From: Dimorphilus gyrociliatus | Lineage: Eukaryota; Annelida; Polychaeta; Dinophilidae | Assembly: GCA_904063045.1 (NCBI GenBank) | Contig: CAJFCJ010000009.1 | Location: 724,942-788,941, forward strand | Length of the DNA: 64,000 nucleotides | Reading direction: 5' to 3' | Part shown: piece after piece, positions 33,897 to 46,231 of the stretch | How the letters are laid out: each line of letters starts with the position of its first letter | Position numbering within the stretch: position 1 is the first letter of the stretch | The notes under the pieces: generated by a model | Seen by the model: only the letters and a program-made list of their open reading frames with translations | What the model was told of the DNA's origin: nothing | Database searches by the model: none | Made by a program: the position numbers and the translations under genes

Positions 33897-34353
33897 AAAG
33901 AACTTAATCCAACTGCTCTTTCACAAGTTCATTTAATGATTTCTATTGATTGCAAAAGAACAAAAGCTTTTCCTCTATCTGAAATTGAACAGGATGAGGA
34001 AAAAATTCTTTTTTGTATTAAATATAGAAAAAGCAGAGATTCTTATTTCTAAAAGCATTTTATTTAGTTCTCTTTCATATTTTTTGGGGATAAAATTTCC
34101 TCAAATAATTCATTTTTTATAAAAGATATTATCATCAAAAAATCAACAAAGTTCACAAGTCAGAATATCAAGCTTTTGGAATTTAAAGCCTGTTTCTCTT
34201 TCTATAAATAATTACATTGAAAAGCAAATTATTAATATATATATACAGTATATAAGTTAGTAAAATATGAGAAAAAATTCATAATAAACGAAATACTGTT
34301 TAAAAAATACGTAAAATGTTTGCAGTTCAGAAATAATTCTCAAACAGAGAATA
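33897..34353. other. Convergent 3' UTR spacer between enoyl-CoA isomerase and PPT2
   Basis: About 450 AT-rich bases shared by the 3' UTRs of two convergent genes. Nothing else recognised. Confidence 0.55.
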
Positions 34354-35717
34354 TTAATCAAGCCATTGTTCAATGCATTGTTTAAACACAGTCAAATTTC
34401 CATGCCATTTTGTATGAAACACACCAGGAACTGTACAAAAATGTAATTTATTTTGTTCTTCCAGCGTTTTTAATCCAATTGCATCAGTTTTATATAAATG
34501 TCTATCTTTGTAATTAACAACTTGTTCATTTTCATCAAAAATTGAAAATTGACTGAAAGAAAATATTGAATTTAGTTTTTTAATTATTATTCATTATTAT
34601 ATTATGTAATAACCTGGATTGCCATGGTGTAATTACACCATCATCCGGACCTCCAATAAGGATGAAGTTGTTCAATTGTAGCAGATTCCTTTTATATTCT
34701 GAACATGAAATATATAAAAATTAAATATAATATATAGAATCTAAAGAGACAGTTAAAAAAAACTTATTACTAGCAGATTGTTCAGTTATGACAGAATTAT
34801 CCATTTTTGGTAAAAAAGTGTTATATTTAAGATACATCTCGTGGTGATGAGGATCTATTTTGATGATAAAAATTTTAAATCAAAGAATTAAGAATAAATT
34901 AAAAAAGCTAACCATTCCAGTAGTTTCCTACCGACCATCTCTGTCCTTCCAATGTATAAAAAAACCTTAAAGGAATAAATTCTTATCAAACACAATAAAC
35001 AAAGTCAAGTCTTACTAAAAAAGAAAAAATCTTACCTATAAGCCTCCTCTTTTATTAAATGAAAATGAATATATACAGTATTTCCATACTGACCACCTTG
35101 TGGCGAACTTAATGATATAAAATTTCTGACTCTATGTTTATCTTCGCTTTGAATAAATGATCTGCATAACAGTCCACCTGAAAATCGCAATATAAAATAG
35201 ATCACAACCGATATGCATAAGTGTTAGTGTTCAGATTTTATATATCGCAACAAATTGTTCGTATAGATAAGTAGATTAAAAATATTACTAAGCGCTTATC
35301 CTAAAATTTTAAACTATGAATGAAGAAAGAGAGTTTACCCTGTGAGAAGCAAAGTAAATTATATCCATCCTCGAAATGACTGGTTTTATTCATAATTAAT
35401 TTTGATACGTCATGAAGTTGCAACCACATGCTATCAAAGCTTTGGAAATCATTATAAGCATCTATAACAACGGTTGGCGTTCCAGGGTGGTACTATACAA
35501 TGGAACATTCTCTTTGTTAGGTACTCACGGGTATTATTTTATATTTTGAACTTACAGTTTCTAAAATCTTTAAGAAATCTTTAAATTCTGCTGGACCATT
35601 CAGGATACCGTGGACAAGAACGATTGGACGAAAGCATATGACTCCTTGAAAACATATAAAAAAGGCAAGCATAAACCATGGCAAGAAGATAGTAGATTGA
35701 ACGGCGGCAATGTTCAT
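34354..35717 (-). CDS. PPT2: Palmitoyl-protein thioesterase 2 family, lysosomal
   Basis: Alpha/beta-hydrolase that cleaves fatty-acyl thioesters in lysosomes. Start at 35717 gives a signal peptide (MNIAAVQSTIFLPWFMLAFF) then RPIVLVHGILNGPAEFKDFL. Catalytic triad visible: Ser in LLCFSQGGLLCR, Asp in ILIGGPDDGVITPWQS, His in VPGVFHTKWHGN. Also SLSSPQGGQYG and WSVGNYWNDPHHHEMYL, which favour PPT2 over PPT1. Ends CIEQWLD-stop at 34354. About seven exons. The first intron (35528-35493) is only 36 bases by my reading, with GT..AG ends and phase 0, and the joined protein (KIIP/YHPGTPTVVID) aligns with the family. Confidence 0.92.
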
Positions 35718-36305
35718 ATTTTTAAAATATTTATTCCTTTCGTATTTCTTGATATCAATTTAAAAATTAGAGCTCAATTATGATGTAATTTATCGTCTTC
35801 GACGTAAATACGACCGATTAGATCTGTATTTACGTACATACATTGAGCATCACGGTCATCGATGCTCTCATTTAAAAGTAAAGTTCGTCTGCTAAAATAG
35901 GATGATTGTCACATGACAGACACTGAATAATAAAGGTCAAGGTTACTCTTTCAAAACTGATTTCCTAATCTGTTTTGAAACCGTAAATTAAGAGAGGTCA
36001 CGAAGTTTGAATATTCATCAGGATAATTAGCAGAGTAAAAAACACTATTATACTGAATTAATTACCCATAATTGACTCACTATTGGTCATAAACAACTGT
36101 TTCAATTAAAAGTGTTTCAAGTTTAAAACAGTAAAATAAGTAATAAAAGAATTATTTTATGACGATTAATTTACACATAAAAAATGAAATTAATCCTAAA
36201 TTTCTTGTATATTTTTTGTGAAAAAAAACCTTTTTTTCACTACTCGTCGTTTACGAAAATGTACAGAAATAACAATAAAAACATAATTCATATTCTCAAT
36301 GTAGC
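35718..36305. other. Intergenic: PPT2 promoter and MCM3AP 3' UTR
   Basis: About 590 bases. Contains a perfect 10-base inverted repeat (ACGTAAATAC / GTATTTACGT) with a 14-base spacer at 35802-35835. No gene seen. Confidence 0.55.
35802..35835. repeat. Perfect 10-base inverted repeat upstream of PPT2
   Basis: ACGTAAATAC at 35802-35811 and its exact reverse complement at 35826-35835, separated by 14 bases, about 85-120 bases 5' of the PPT2 start. Could form a hairpin or be a two-part protein site; no T run or tRNA-like context. Confidence 0.6.
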
Positions 36306-39300
36306 CTATTGAGAAAGAAATTGGAGTTTTTGTGTTAAAATCGTTTCCTCAAGTTTTTCTCTTTCTAAGGCAGAATTTAGCAATTCAAGTCCTTCCTCTA
36401 AGTTGTTAAATGATGGATTTTGTGAATTTTTACTTTGTTCTGTTGTTATGTTAATAATTTCATTAACGATTTCCATTTCCTGTTTTTCTTCTACGATACT
36501 TTCATATAATTGGTCAACGCTGCAAGCAACTTCAAGTAAAGATGAATTTGTATCGTCATTTATATAAAATTTCTTCTTTTTATAGGGTTCTTTGACCTCT
36601 ATACTTTTTCTTTTCAAGTTCCTGGCAACAGTTTCTGCAATTGTGGCATCTAGCATAGACTCTGGTTGGCTTAAGACTTCGCTGATCCACGCATTTGGCG
36701 GCTTGTAAACAACCTTTCTGGCGGGATTTAAAAAGACTTTGATACCATTTGATAATATCTGTAAAATAAAGAAAATAGGTTAATATATATTTAATAAAAA
36801 CAAAGAAATACTGTTTTAATATCGTACCCTGAAATTCGATATGAGATGATTGATACAAGAAGAAATTATCTCTGTCCACGGAACACATATAATTGGTAAT
36901 TCACATTCACAAAGGACTCTCTCCTCGAAAGCTACTTTAGTTTTATGCAGAAGACGATTTACTCTAGAATTTTTAAAAGATTGATTAAAATAATTTTTAA
37001 TAATTTAGTAAAAGTATTACATACTTTGTATATAACAGACTGGAATTTAGGTCGCTGGTTGATATTGCAGCATCAAGAAAATCTGTCACATCATTAACAA
37101 CATCCGACCAATTTTCAGTTTTTTCATTAGTGAATTCAAAATCAGGTAACGTTAATGAAAATATGAAATCTGTTATGTACTCAATAATATGTGAATCATT
37201 CCAATTGTTTGGTGGTAAATCTAAAATTAGACAAAGTTATTTCAATACAAATGTTTAGCTATTGTTTGATATTATAAACCTTCGTTACTTTCAGCAAGTT
37301 CATATATAGGCCAAGATGACAGTTCACTAGAAGCAATAATACTCTCAGCAATATATTTCAGAACGTCATTATAAAACTGAATCATAATTTGAGGTCCCTA
37401 GATTTAAGTAAAAGATAATTAGATTATTATAAACACAAAAATCCACCTATATGTATATAGGCTTACTCTATCAAGTAGATTCTGTTTTCGTCGTTTCATT
37501 AAGTCTCTATAAACTAAATTGAAATATTCAGTTTGTAAAATATCTGATACGTAATCGCACAAATCGGAAGATTTCAGTAAAATTTCACATGGTAAACGTA
37601 AAGCCAGCCATTCGAGATTTTCTTCCAGCTACAATTAAAAAAGAGAGAATCGTTAAATGCAAATATCTTTATCCTTTTTTTCATTTTACCATATCAAGAG
37701 TTTTAACTTTGTTATCGAATGGTAAAATATCCATTCGAAAGTCGGAAAATCCTTGTAGTTTTTGAAATTGAATTAGGTTCGATGACATAACAAGTATTGG
37801 AATCTGAGATTGTAATGGTAACGTTCGTATATAATCTATTCGCTTGTTAAGCTCAATTCCAGTTTCACTGCTTGTACACAGTATAACGGCTGATGTTCCT
37901 TTGAACACTTGTCTCAAAGTTGCATCATTTGAACCAATTCCTTGAAGAGTTCTTATACAAAAGGTTATTTTTTTATTTTCAATGTCTGTTGTATATAGAC
38001 TCAATAGTTTGCTCTGAAAAACAAAAGCAAAATTTAAGTTTTTACCAGCTTATTTATCAAACAAAACTCACTTTTTGGATATTAAATCTTTCATCATCAA
38101 TTGCTCCTTGAGAGAATTTTTGCTTTAACCACTGAGTAAGTTTATGATCAGTCTCTGGGTGAGCTAATAATATTTTGCAGTAAATATGCTTACTCTTACA
38201 GTTCTTTGCCAAGTGAGAGCCTATAGAGTAAGATAAGGATAATGGAGACAAAAACTTGTGTTCTAAGTCACACAGTCTCTTTTCTGCTTCTTCAATCGCT
38301 TTTTTAATATTCAAGTCGGCATAGGCAATATCATTTATTCTCTTTGCAGTCACTTTGGCGTGTCCTATATGTATATTATCACCCTCTAATCGAATTCCTT
38401 GTGATAATGAATTTAATTGTTCGGATGTTGTTAAAATAGGTGGCGCAGACGGAAAATGCTTCATATTCCATTTTAACTGTAATTGCTTTTTCAGCACAAA
38501 TTTCCATGATTTCCATAAATTACCAAGTCTTAAAATTTGTACTTTTTCAAGGGCATTCTGCAAAAATTGCTTTCGCTCTTGAATTGACTTTTCATGAATA
38601 GTAAATGAAAGGTGCCTGGCATCTGTGACTACAATATCTTCTACTAAACTGGACAAAAGTTCTTCTGAATAACTAAGATTAAATTTTTCAGTCCATTCTC
38701 TTTCGGCTCTATGCAACTCTTCTGAAGTGATCTCTCGGCATAAATCATTTACGACAAGGTCAGTTAATGAATTTGTGCAATTTTGTATAGCTGCTTGTTT
38801 AATTGCAGCAGCTTCAGCCCTATTTCTATGATGAATTTCAACTTCCTCTCTCTTGCATTCTTGGCATATTTCGCTAACGAAAAGAAAGTTCAATTATTTT
38901 AACTGTGAGTATACTTAAAACAAAAAAAAATACATACGCTATGTAAGAATTAACGGTTGTCGTGATAAGCTCACTGCAAATATTAATTCTAATATTTGAA
39001 ATAAGCTTTTCGTCACTGTGAACACTTTCAATGATCGTAAGTATGGTCTCTCTACAGGTTTCATTAAGAAAATTTTCAAATATACTATTTATAACCTATG
39101 ATAAAAAAGAAATCATTTATAACTAGAATTTTATCAAATTTAATTAAAACAAACTTCTTCATCAGATTTTTCAGCACTTTCAGTTGGCTCTGATTCTGTT
39201 GGTGCTACTTGCATATAAGCTTGAACGTAAAATCGACCATCTTTGTCGAAGCTGGATGAAGGTTCTTCAACATTTAGCTTTTCTAAAGGACCACCGTTTA

Positions 39301-41737
39301 TAACTTCCTCCAACGGTTCCTCCATTTTACTTTCTACTAGTTGTATAGCTCTTTTTAATTTAAATTCAGCTTCTGGTTTAATTAGTGATTTTTGTTTTAA
39401 AACAACATGCTGATTAGTTGTTTCAATTTCAAAGTGATGGAAAAATTCTTGAGCTTGAAATTCATCCTCAAAACATAATTGATCCACAAGATCTCCAATT
39501 GGTATCTATTTAAATTATTGAAATAATTAAATAAGATAATGACAAGAAAAATAATACCTGAGTATTTGCAGTATAGGCTTTACACATAACTTTCAAAGCA
39601 AAAGTTCTAACTTGAACGAAATAACGATGTAGTATAGCTGCTTGTAGAAAAGATGCTTTTTTTACAAGTTTAAAAAATCGTACATAATTATTGGCATTCA
39701 ATGTTTGATGAACTTTGACAACATATCGAACTTGTTTAGATTCTCTAACTTCAAATCTTAACTGCTGAACTTCTCTATAAAACAAAGGGGAGAAATTGTT
39801 GCAAATTTATCAAAGGAAAATATGAACGTATTGACTTAAAAAATACCTTAAACAATCACCACCATTTAAATTCATAAGAACAATATAACTACGAAATTCT
39901 GCTTCGTTTGGGCAAAGTATTCCTTTCGATTCTAAGTCTTTGTACAGTTCCTTTAGGGTTTGCAAGCATTTTGTCAAGTTTTCATCATTAATTTTTTTAT
40001 CGAACACAGCCATATGAAGTTCGCATAGTCGATGGGAGCAATAGATATGAAATCTTGCGCACTTTTCGACCAAACTTACGGTTGACGTATCGCACAATTG
40101 TTGTTGAGTGATATCCTTAAAATGAACATCATATATATATAATCTATAATCTAAATAAGTTCACTTACCTTTCTAATAGCCCTTGTTCTATTCCATAAAA
40201 AGTCGTACCATTCATCCCAATGAGCCTCGTCAGGCATCTTCAAAACAGTTTGAAGTAAATAGTTCATAGTTTTTTCAAGAACATATACTGGACGAACTTC
40301 ATGGGGTAAAGGCATTTCTTGATCAGCTGATGATCTACTGTATTCTTTAACTGCTCGTGAATGATCTACAATATCATGTCCAGGAACAACCTCATATATT
40401 GACAATCTCCTTTTATCTTCTCTGAAATATCGCTCTTTTTCCGGACACATATCAGGACAAGTTCCCATAACATGCCCTCTTCGTGGCTTATCTTTGAAAT
40501 TTTTTCGATATTTCTTGTCATAATTGTCTAATACGAGCCATTTCTCGCCCGCATTTTTACCTGTGACAAGCTCATTGTAACGAATTGGAGCAGGACTAAC
40601 GCTTCGACTATTAACTGGACTATCCACCCTGACAGGTGAAGCTGGCCGGGGCCGTGTTCTAAGAGGTAGTCTTTCAACAGTTGAATCAGGGAAATTAAAG
40701 TCTGCCTCTATATCTGTTGTGCCTTTCATTGTTAATAGTTCATCGTTTATATTTCCCTTATTAGCGACTTCAGAAGCTCCTGACCGCTGTGGAACATTCT
40801 GACTTGCATTAGATGGTGGGTTTGTTTTGGCCCAAACAATTTCTATGTCATGATCCATACCATGTATTCTAGTTCCATGTTTTTTGGCTTCCAATGCAGA
40901 TCTTGTATCAGCAAAATGTACAATTGCCGTTTGCTTGAAAGAATTTATGGATATTTTGGTCACTTGACCAAATGTTTTAAAATGCTTATTCAGAATGTCT
41001 TTCTTATTAAATTTTATAGGTATTTTTTTACAAATGAAAACCAATTTTGGTCTGTCACTGCCTAGGCCAGGCACTGCTCTTCTGAATAATCTTTCATGTA
41101 AGTTTGTAGACAACCAGTCTTTCTTCTGTTTCTTGGTTTCACCTTCAGATAAAGCTCCTTTATTAAATAACGGTCGCTTATCAACCGTGGCAGGTTCATC
41201 TATTTTTTTCTCAACCTTCTCATCCTGAGCTAAATTGCCTTTACCAAAAAGCATTCTCTTAGAGGTACTCCCTTCATTATTTGATAATGAAAACTTCGAT
41301 GTACTAGATAATTGAGAATGTTTTCTTGTGTCGAAAAATTTTCCTTTATTTTCATTTTGAACTTCTTTTCCAAACAAACCTGTCTTAGGCCTCTGATTGC
41401 CATCATCAGAGGCAAACAAAGATGCACCGTCTTGTTCCTTGTTTGCAGGCTTTCCAAATAATCCAAAAGTACTTTTAGAGCTCGTGCTAAACTCAAAGTT
41501 AGGTGCATTTGATGAAGAAACTGAAGGATTCCAATTTGGAGCTTTGTTGCTATCTTGACCAACAATTTCTTTACCAAAAAGGGTTAACTTTTCTTTTTGA
41601 CTTCCTCCTGTTTGCTGTTTTTCATTCTGGTTCATTACAGACCTACCGAAAAGTCCCTCTTTATTTGCACCAGTGAAAGAAAATGTGAAATTAGGAGGAT
41701 TTGATGATTGAATTGCATTATTGCAATTCCCCTCCAT
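36306..41737 (-). CDS. MCM3AP: GANP / MCM3AP: Sac3-domain mRNA export scaffold with FG-like N-terminus
   Basis: Largest complete gene in the window. Exon 1 (41737-40169) encodes a phenylalanine-glycine-rich part with repeated LFGK/LFGR units (GLFGR, TLFGKE, GLFGKP, GLFGKE, MLFGKG, PLFNKG), then an RRM-like domain ([39 protein letters not shown]), then the Sac3 signature ([63 protein letters not shown]). The Sac3/PCI helices continue through [48 protein letters not shown] and [22 protein letters not shown]. Downstream exons ([23 protein letters not shown] onward) match the GANP central and C-terminal region; it stops at 36306. In animals GANP anchors the TREX-2 mRNA export complex at nuclear pores. 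Internal exon edges past 39140 are approximate. Confidence 0.93.
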
Positions 41738-42155
41738 TTTGATTTTAAACGGAAATAGTGCTAGCAGACGACTTAATAGCCCATGTGAATTGCGTAACCT
41801 AAATTACCAGTTCTATTTTTTATCCAAGATTCTCACTAATCAAGCAAAACCTAATGAGTAAATTGAACGTTATACTTTCAAAACAACTAATAGTAATGCG
41901 TGAGATTCAGAGAATATCCAATCAGAAACTATTTTCTCTAAAACAAATAAATCTTTTATTTTTCAAGATTAAACATCAAAATAAACCCTATCTGAATATT
42001 ATTTATTTTAAATAAATATAAGTAAAGATATATATCGTGATATTTAAATTTTTAGATATGTCAAATTTATCCCAGAAATTATTTACGAAATTGAGTATAG
42101 AAAAGTATTCCAAGGTTTGAGCGCACTCCCTGATCCTTAATTTTCGGCAGGCGGT
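41738..42155. promoter_or_regulatory. Divergent promoter region MCM3AP / POLR2G
   Basis: 418 bases between opposed start codons of two housekeeping genes. AT-rich; no recognised element. Position is the only evidence. Confidence 0.5.
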
Positions 42156-43047
42156 ATGTTCTACCATGTAAGTTTTCATATGTTTTAAGTATATATTATC
42201 ACACTCAGAATGTTCGGTGATTTTTAAATAGCTCATAAACTGAACACTAGCTTTTGTTTTAAATTTTCGTGCGATATGCTTGATTCTGAAATTTCATAAT
42301 GGGCGATAATACAGATAACTTTGGATAAAGAAATATTGCTCCATCCCCGCTATTTCGGACCAAATCTTTTAAATACTGTGAAACAAAAACTCTTCTCAGA
42401 AGTAGAAGGTACATGCACCGGAAAGCATGGTTTTGTTGTAGCCGTAACGACAATTGATGACATAGGGGCCGGTCGAATTTTACCTGGACAGGGTTTCGTT
42501 GTTTACCCTGTTTCCTACAAGGCCATTGTATTCCGACCTTTCAAAGGAGAGGTTGTAGATGGAGTTGTGACTCAAGTAAACAAGGTTGGCTTATTCGTTG
42601 AGGTTGGACCGTTGAGTTGTTTCATTTCAAGACACGTAAGTTAAGATCATGACCAAAATAATAATAAATATTAACACTTCTATGTTATAGTCCATACCAG
42701 CAGATCTCGAATTCGATCCAAACGCTACTCCTCCCTGCTACAAAACTAAAGACGAGGTTGATAAAAAAAAGTTATTTTATAATAAAGCCCTAAATCTTGC
42801 GTTTTTTTTCAGGATACCCTAATCCAGCAAGATGATGAAATTCGCCTGAAGATTGTAGGTACAAGAGTGGATGCTTCGGATATTGTAAGATACATAATTT
42901 GCATGAATAAATACATAAAGCTAAATATTGTCTTTAAAATAGTTCGCAATTGGTTCGCTCATGGACGACTATCTAGGTGAGTACCTTTTACGAATAATTG
43001 TTATTATTGAATACTAACTATTATTAAATTCTACAGGAGTGACATAA
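42156..43047 (+). CDS. POLR2G: RNA polymerase II subunit RPB7
   Basis: Stalk subunit of RNA polymerase II (with RPB4). Six exons (42156-42167, 42315-42635, 42691-42756, 42813-42884, 42943-42976, 43037-43047) sum to 516 bases, 171 residues, against 172 in human. Seen: MFYH / [120 protein letters not shown]-stop. The tip (RNP-like) and S1-like OB domains are complete. The first coding exon is only 12 bases and the last 11, so a naive ORF scan would start at an internal Met (42321) and miss both ends. Confidence 0.97.
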
Positions 43048-43304
43048 TTTATTCTGAATTTGGATGTCTGTATAAATACAATAATAGCCGTTATCTTTTT
43101 TTACATAAAAATATGCTTTTTTCATATTTTGTTCAGTGTGTTGATATAAAAGCTTCGATGCATACGTTGCCACATCAGCAAAAATAGTTCTTTCGAAAGG
43201 ACATGTCGCCCCTATTATGTTAAAATCTTAGGATTCACATAGGCAATTTTTTGTCTTTTTTAACAAAATTTATTAATTATTCATTAACAAAACTATTATA
43301 TAAC
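43048..43304. other. Convergent 3' UTR spacer POLR2G / PPIB
   Basis: TTTATT at 43269-43274 is a minus-strand AATAAA about 30 bases beyond the PPIB stop. Nothing else seen. Confidence 0.6.
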
Positions 43305-44005
43305 TTATTCATCGGCATTTGCCCTCTCAACCGCGAATGGTTTTTCAACTGGTAGAGAACCGCAATCAGCAATAACGACCTCTGATACAGGTCTATCGCT
43401 GCTTGTTTTGGTGTTTTCAATTTTTCTAACGACATCCATACCCTTTAAAACTTTACCAAAAACTACATGTCTACCATCTAACCATTCGGTTTTTTTAACA
43501 GTTATAAAGAATTGTGATCCATTAGTATCTTTTCCAGCATTAGCCATAGATAACCAACCAGAACCATAATGCTTGAGCTTGAAGTTTTCGTCGGGGAATT
43601 TTTCGCCATAGATTGATTTGCCGCCTGTTCCATCGCCCCTAGTGAAGTCACCTCCTTGAATCATAAAATCTTTGATAACTCTATGGAATTTGCTGTTTTT
43701 GTAAGTTAGTCCTTCATTAACTCCTTCTGCAAGCTCCTTGAAATTTTTAGCCGTTTTTGGGGTGGTTTTACCAAAGAGACCTATTTCAATGCGTCCAGCT
43801 TTTTCGCCACCAATTGTAATATCGAAGAAAACCTAAAATGAGACGTGCCGGTCATAAGGGGTTGAGGTTTTTACCAAAATAAACAAAAACTTACAATATC
43901 AGTAACTTTGGGTCCCTTAACGGCAGCTTCAGTGGAACCTGTCCATGTGCTTAAGATAAGCAACAACGCTATGGAGAAGCCGAATATGCTCGTGTAAACT
44001 TTCAT
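43305..44005 (-). CDS. PPIB: Peptidyl-prolyl cis-trans isomerase B (cyclophilin B), secretory pathway
   Basis: ER-lumenal proline isomerase that aids folding, notably of collagens. A hydrophobic signal ([21 protein letters not shown]) is followed by VKGPKVTDI and, after a short intron, [31 protein letters not shown]. The active-site core is intact: [59 protein letters not shown] and [13 protein letters not shown], holding the catalytic Arg, Phe, Gln, Trp and His residues. Ends [14 protein letters not shown]-stop, longer and more acidic than the vertebrate AIAKE end. I used the Met at 44005; in-frame Mets at 44017 and 44047 would add a short basic or hydrophobic extension. Confidence 0.95.
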
Positions 44006-44047
44006 CCTCCTTCGCATATGAAGTTGAAATGAAAATAAAATGCTCAT

Positions 44048-46231
44048 GCAGACGATTGGGAACGTGTCGATTGTCTATTGGTTCAAGACAATCTTTTCGT
44101 ATTGTAGAGCAAATTTAAATTTCCGAAGAAAACCGGAAATATTTACAGTTTTGGCGCCTAAATGAATTTAAATAATTTTTTCTATAATTTTTTTTACATT
44201 GCTCTTACTAACGTTTATTACATTCTATTCAATTAGCCTACGATGCTCAAATTCTTAATTAATTATCTTATAAATCTAATACGCTTAATATCCATCTTAA
44301 ATATATCTCCTTAAACTTCCATATTATTGCTAAGATATATAATTAAATAATAAAAAAGGTATAACTTTAGTTTTTATCTGGAATAAGTCTAATAAGAAAA
44401 AGGATTAAATGTCAAAAAAAAATAGGCAACAAGTACAGTCTACTTAGTATTTCGGAAAGGGAAAAAAGTGATAGATTAGATGATAGATATATAGAAATAT
44501 TTCAACTTGCAACGTTTACTGCCTAATTTTAATGTTTATTCGTCTGAAATAAGAACGAAAACCTTTACTGTAAATATCATTCATCCATTTCTTATAAGGG
44601 AACGAAAAAACTTGTATAGTGATATATAAAGAAAAAGATTAATTGCATCATGTTTTTTACAAAAAAAAAAGAAGAAAAACCATGATAGATTAACTTTCTT
44701 ATTGATTATTTCGTAAAGAAGAAAATCATGTCGTTTTGACGCGCTAGCTTTCTACGGCTTTATTCCTTTCTGTTCTATGCTTGTTTATTCGTTTAGTTAT
44801 AACAATGAATTAAGTTTATTATTATATTTTAAGATTATTATAATATCCGAATTAAATTTAGAGATATTGCTAGATTATTAGTCAAAACATAGAATATAAA
44901 CACTAACATGTTATTAGTAAAATTTCACTTTTATCATCTAGAAGAAAGACACTAATGAAGATAATTATAAATATAATTTATAATGATTACTGTATGTTTA
45001 CTTTTATAGTTTATAAAATACAAGTAGTATTTAATATTGGCATATTTTTAGATGATTTTAATTGCAAACGTTGATATAAATGCTATAAATAGATTTTTTA
45101 TGATTATGGTTATGGATATAATTAGTCCAAACTGGATTACTAGTTGTCAAACTAATCAATGGATCTCTACAATAAACTTGACAAACGCGGAATGAGATTG
45201 CAAAACTTATTAGTTATAGAAGAAAAACTCGTAAAAGAAAACTCGTATTACTAAGTACCGTTAAAATTTTGATTGTCTAAAAGCCTATATACCATAATGA
45301 CCTCCTTTGTGGAATAAATAACATTAATTTACAATAAATATATTGAGTAATATTGCCATAGTTCTTTGCAGTGCATTATATGATACCATATTTACGTAAA
45401 AAATTCTTATCAGAACAATTAACTGTTTAATTCCTAGATGTGCCTTAAGATTGAAATATCAATGAAAAAAGTACCTGTAAATGCAATTATAAAGCCAAAG
45501 AGAAGAATATTAGAATACTCTCTTTAACAAAGCATATAAAGATAACCTATTTTCAAGACAACTGTACTTATTACGTGAGTTTGGTTTGATGTAAAAAAAT
45601 AAACTGCTTCAAATAAGAATAAACGATAAGAAGAAGCAGTACACCAAAGGAATAATGTACTGTACTATAGTACTATAAATATAGTATATAATCTAGTCAA
45701 TAGGAAACAAGGAAAGAGCAAGATAGGGTGTTAAGATCTAGGAAATAAATCAATATAAATATAAATCTTATACGCATAAGAGGAGAAAAAAATATTCGTT
45801 CACAATTGATACAGCAACTCGAAAATAAAGAGACATTTTATAGAAAGAGAATTATGATTTTCGTTGGATGAACGCTTTCATATACGAATAATAGTAGTGA
45901 TTAAGGCTTGTTGATTTGAAAAAGAAGAGATAAGAAAACCAGCTTTTTTCTATAGTTTTTTAAAAACTTCATCACTGGAATTTTTTTCTTGAGAATAAAA
46001 AGTAGCTCTCTCTCTCTCTCATATTTGTGGTACCCTGCTTATCTTTTTCTAGCCATACCATAGTAAAGGCGCATGCGCGTTCACTACAGCACTTTGCGCA
46101 AAAGACTAAAAGTAGACTTCCGCTGTCAACAGTGAGCTAGTTTTTCATCAGTTAGTGTGACGTAAGGCAGGAAAAACAATGAGACAACTGTAATCTTTGA
46201 ATTTTAATCTTTGAGTACGACCTGAAATAAA
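44048..46231. other. Gene-poor intergenic stretch
   Basis: About 2.2 kb without a supported gene, strongly AT-rich with short A/T runs and a (CT)n tract near 46009-46019. The 3' end holds the alpha-arrestin promoter, including a GC-rich palindrome at 46069-46078. I found no RNA gene or transposon remnant. Confidence 0.55.
46069..46078. promoter_or_regulatory. NRF1-like palindrome in the alpha-arrestin promoter
   Basis: GCGCATGCGC, the core of the nuclear respiratory factor 1 consensus, stands out against AT-rich surroundings, 154 bases upstream of the ATG. Confidence 0.55.

Noticed and set aside
42003-42236. 77-codon minus-strand open frame over the POLR2G first exon
   Set aside because: It overlaps the MFYH start exon of POLR2G and shows no motif.
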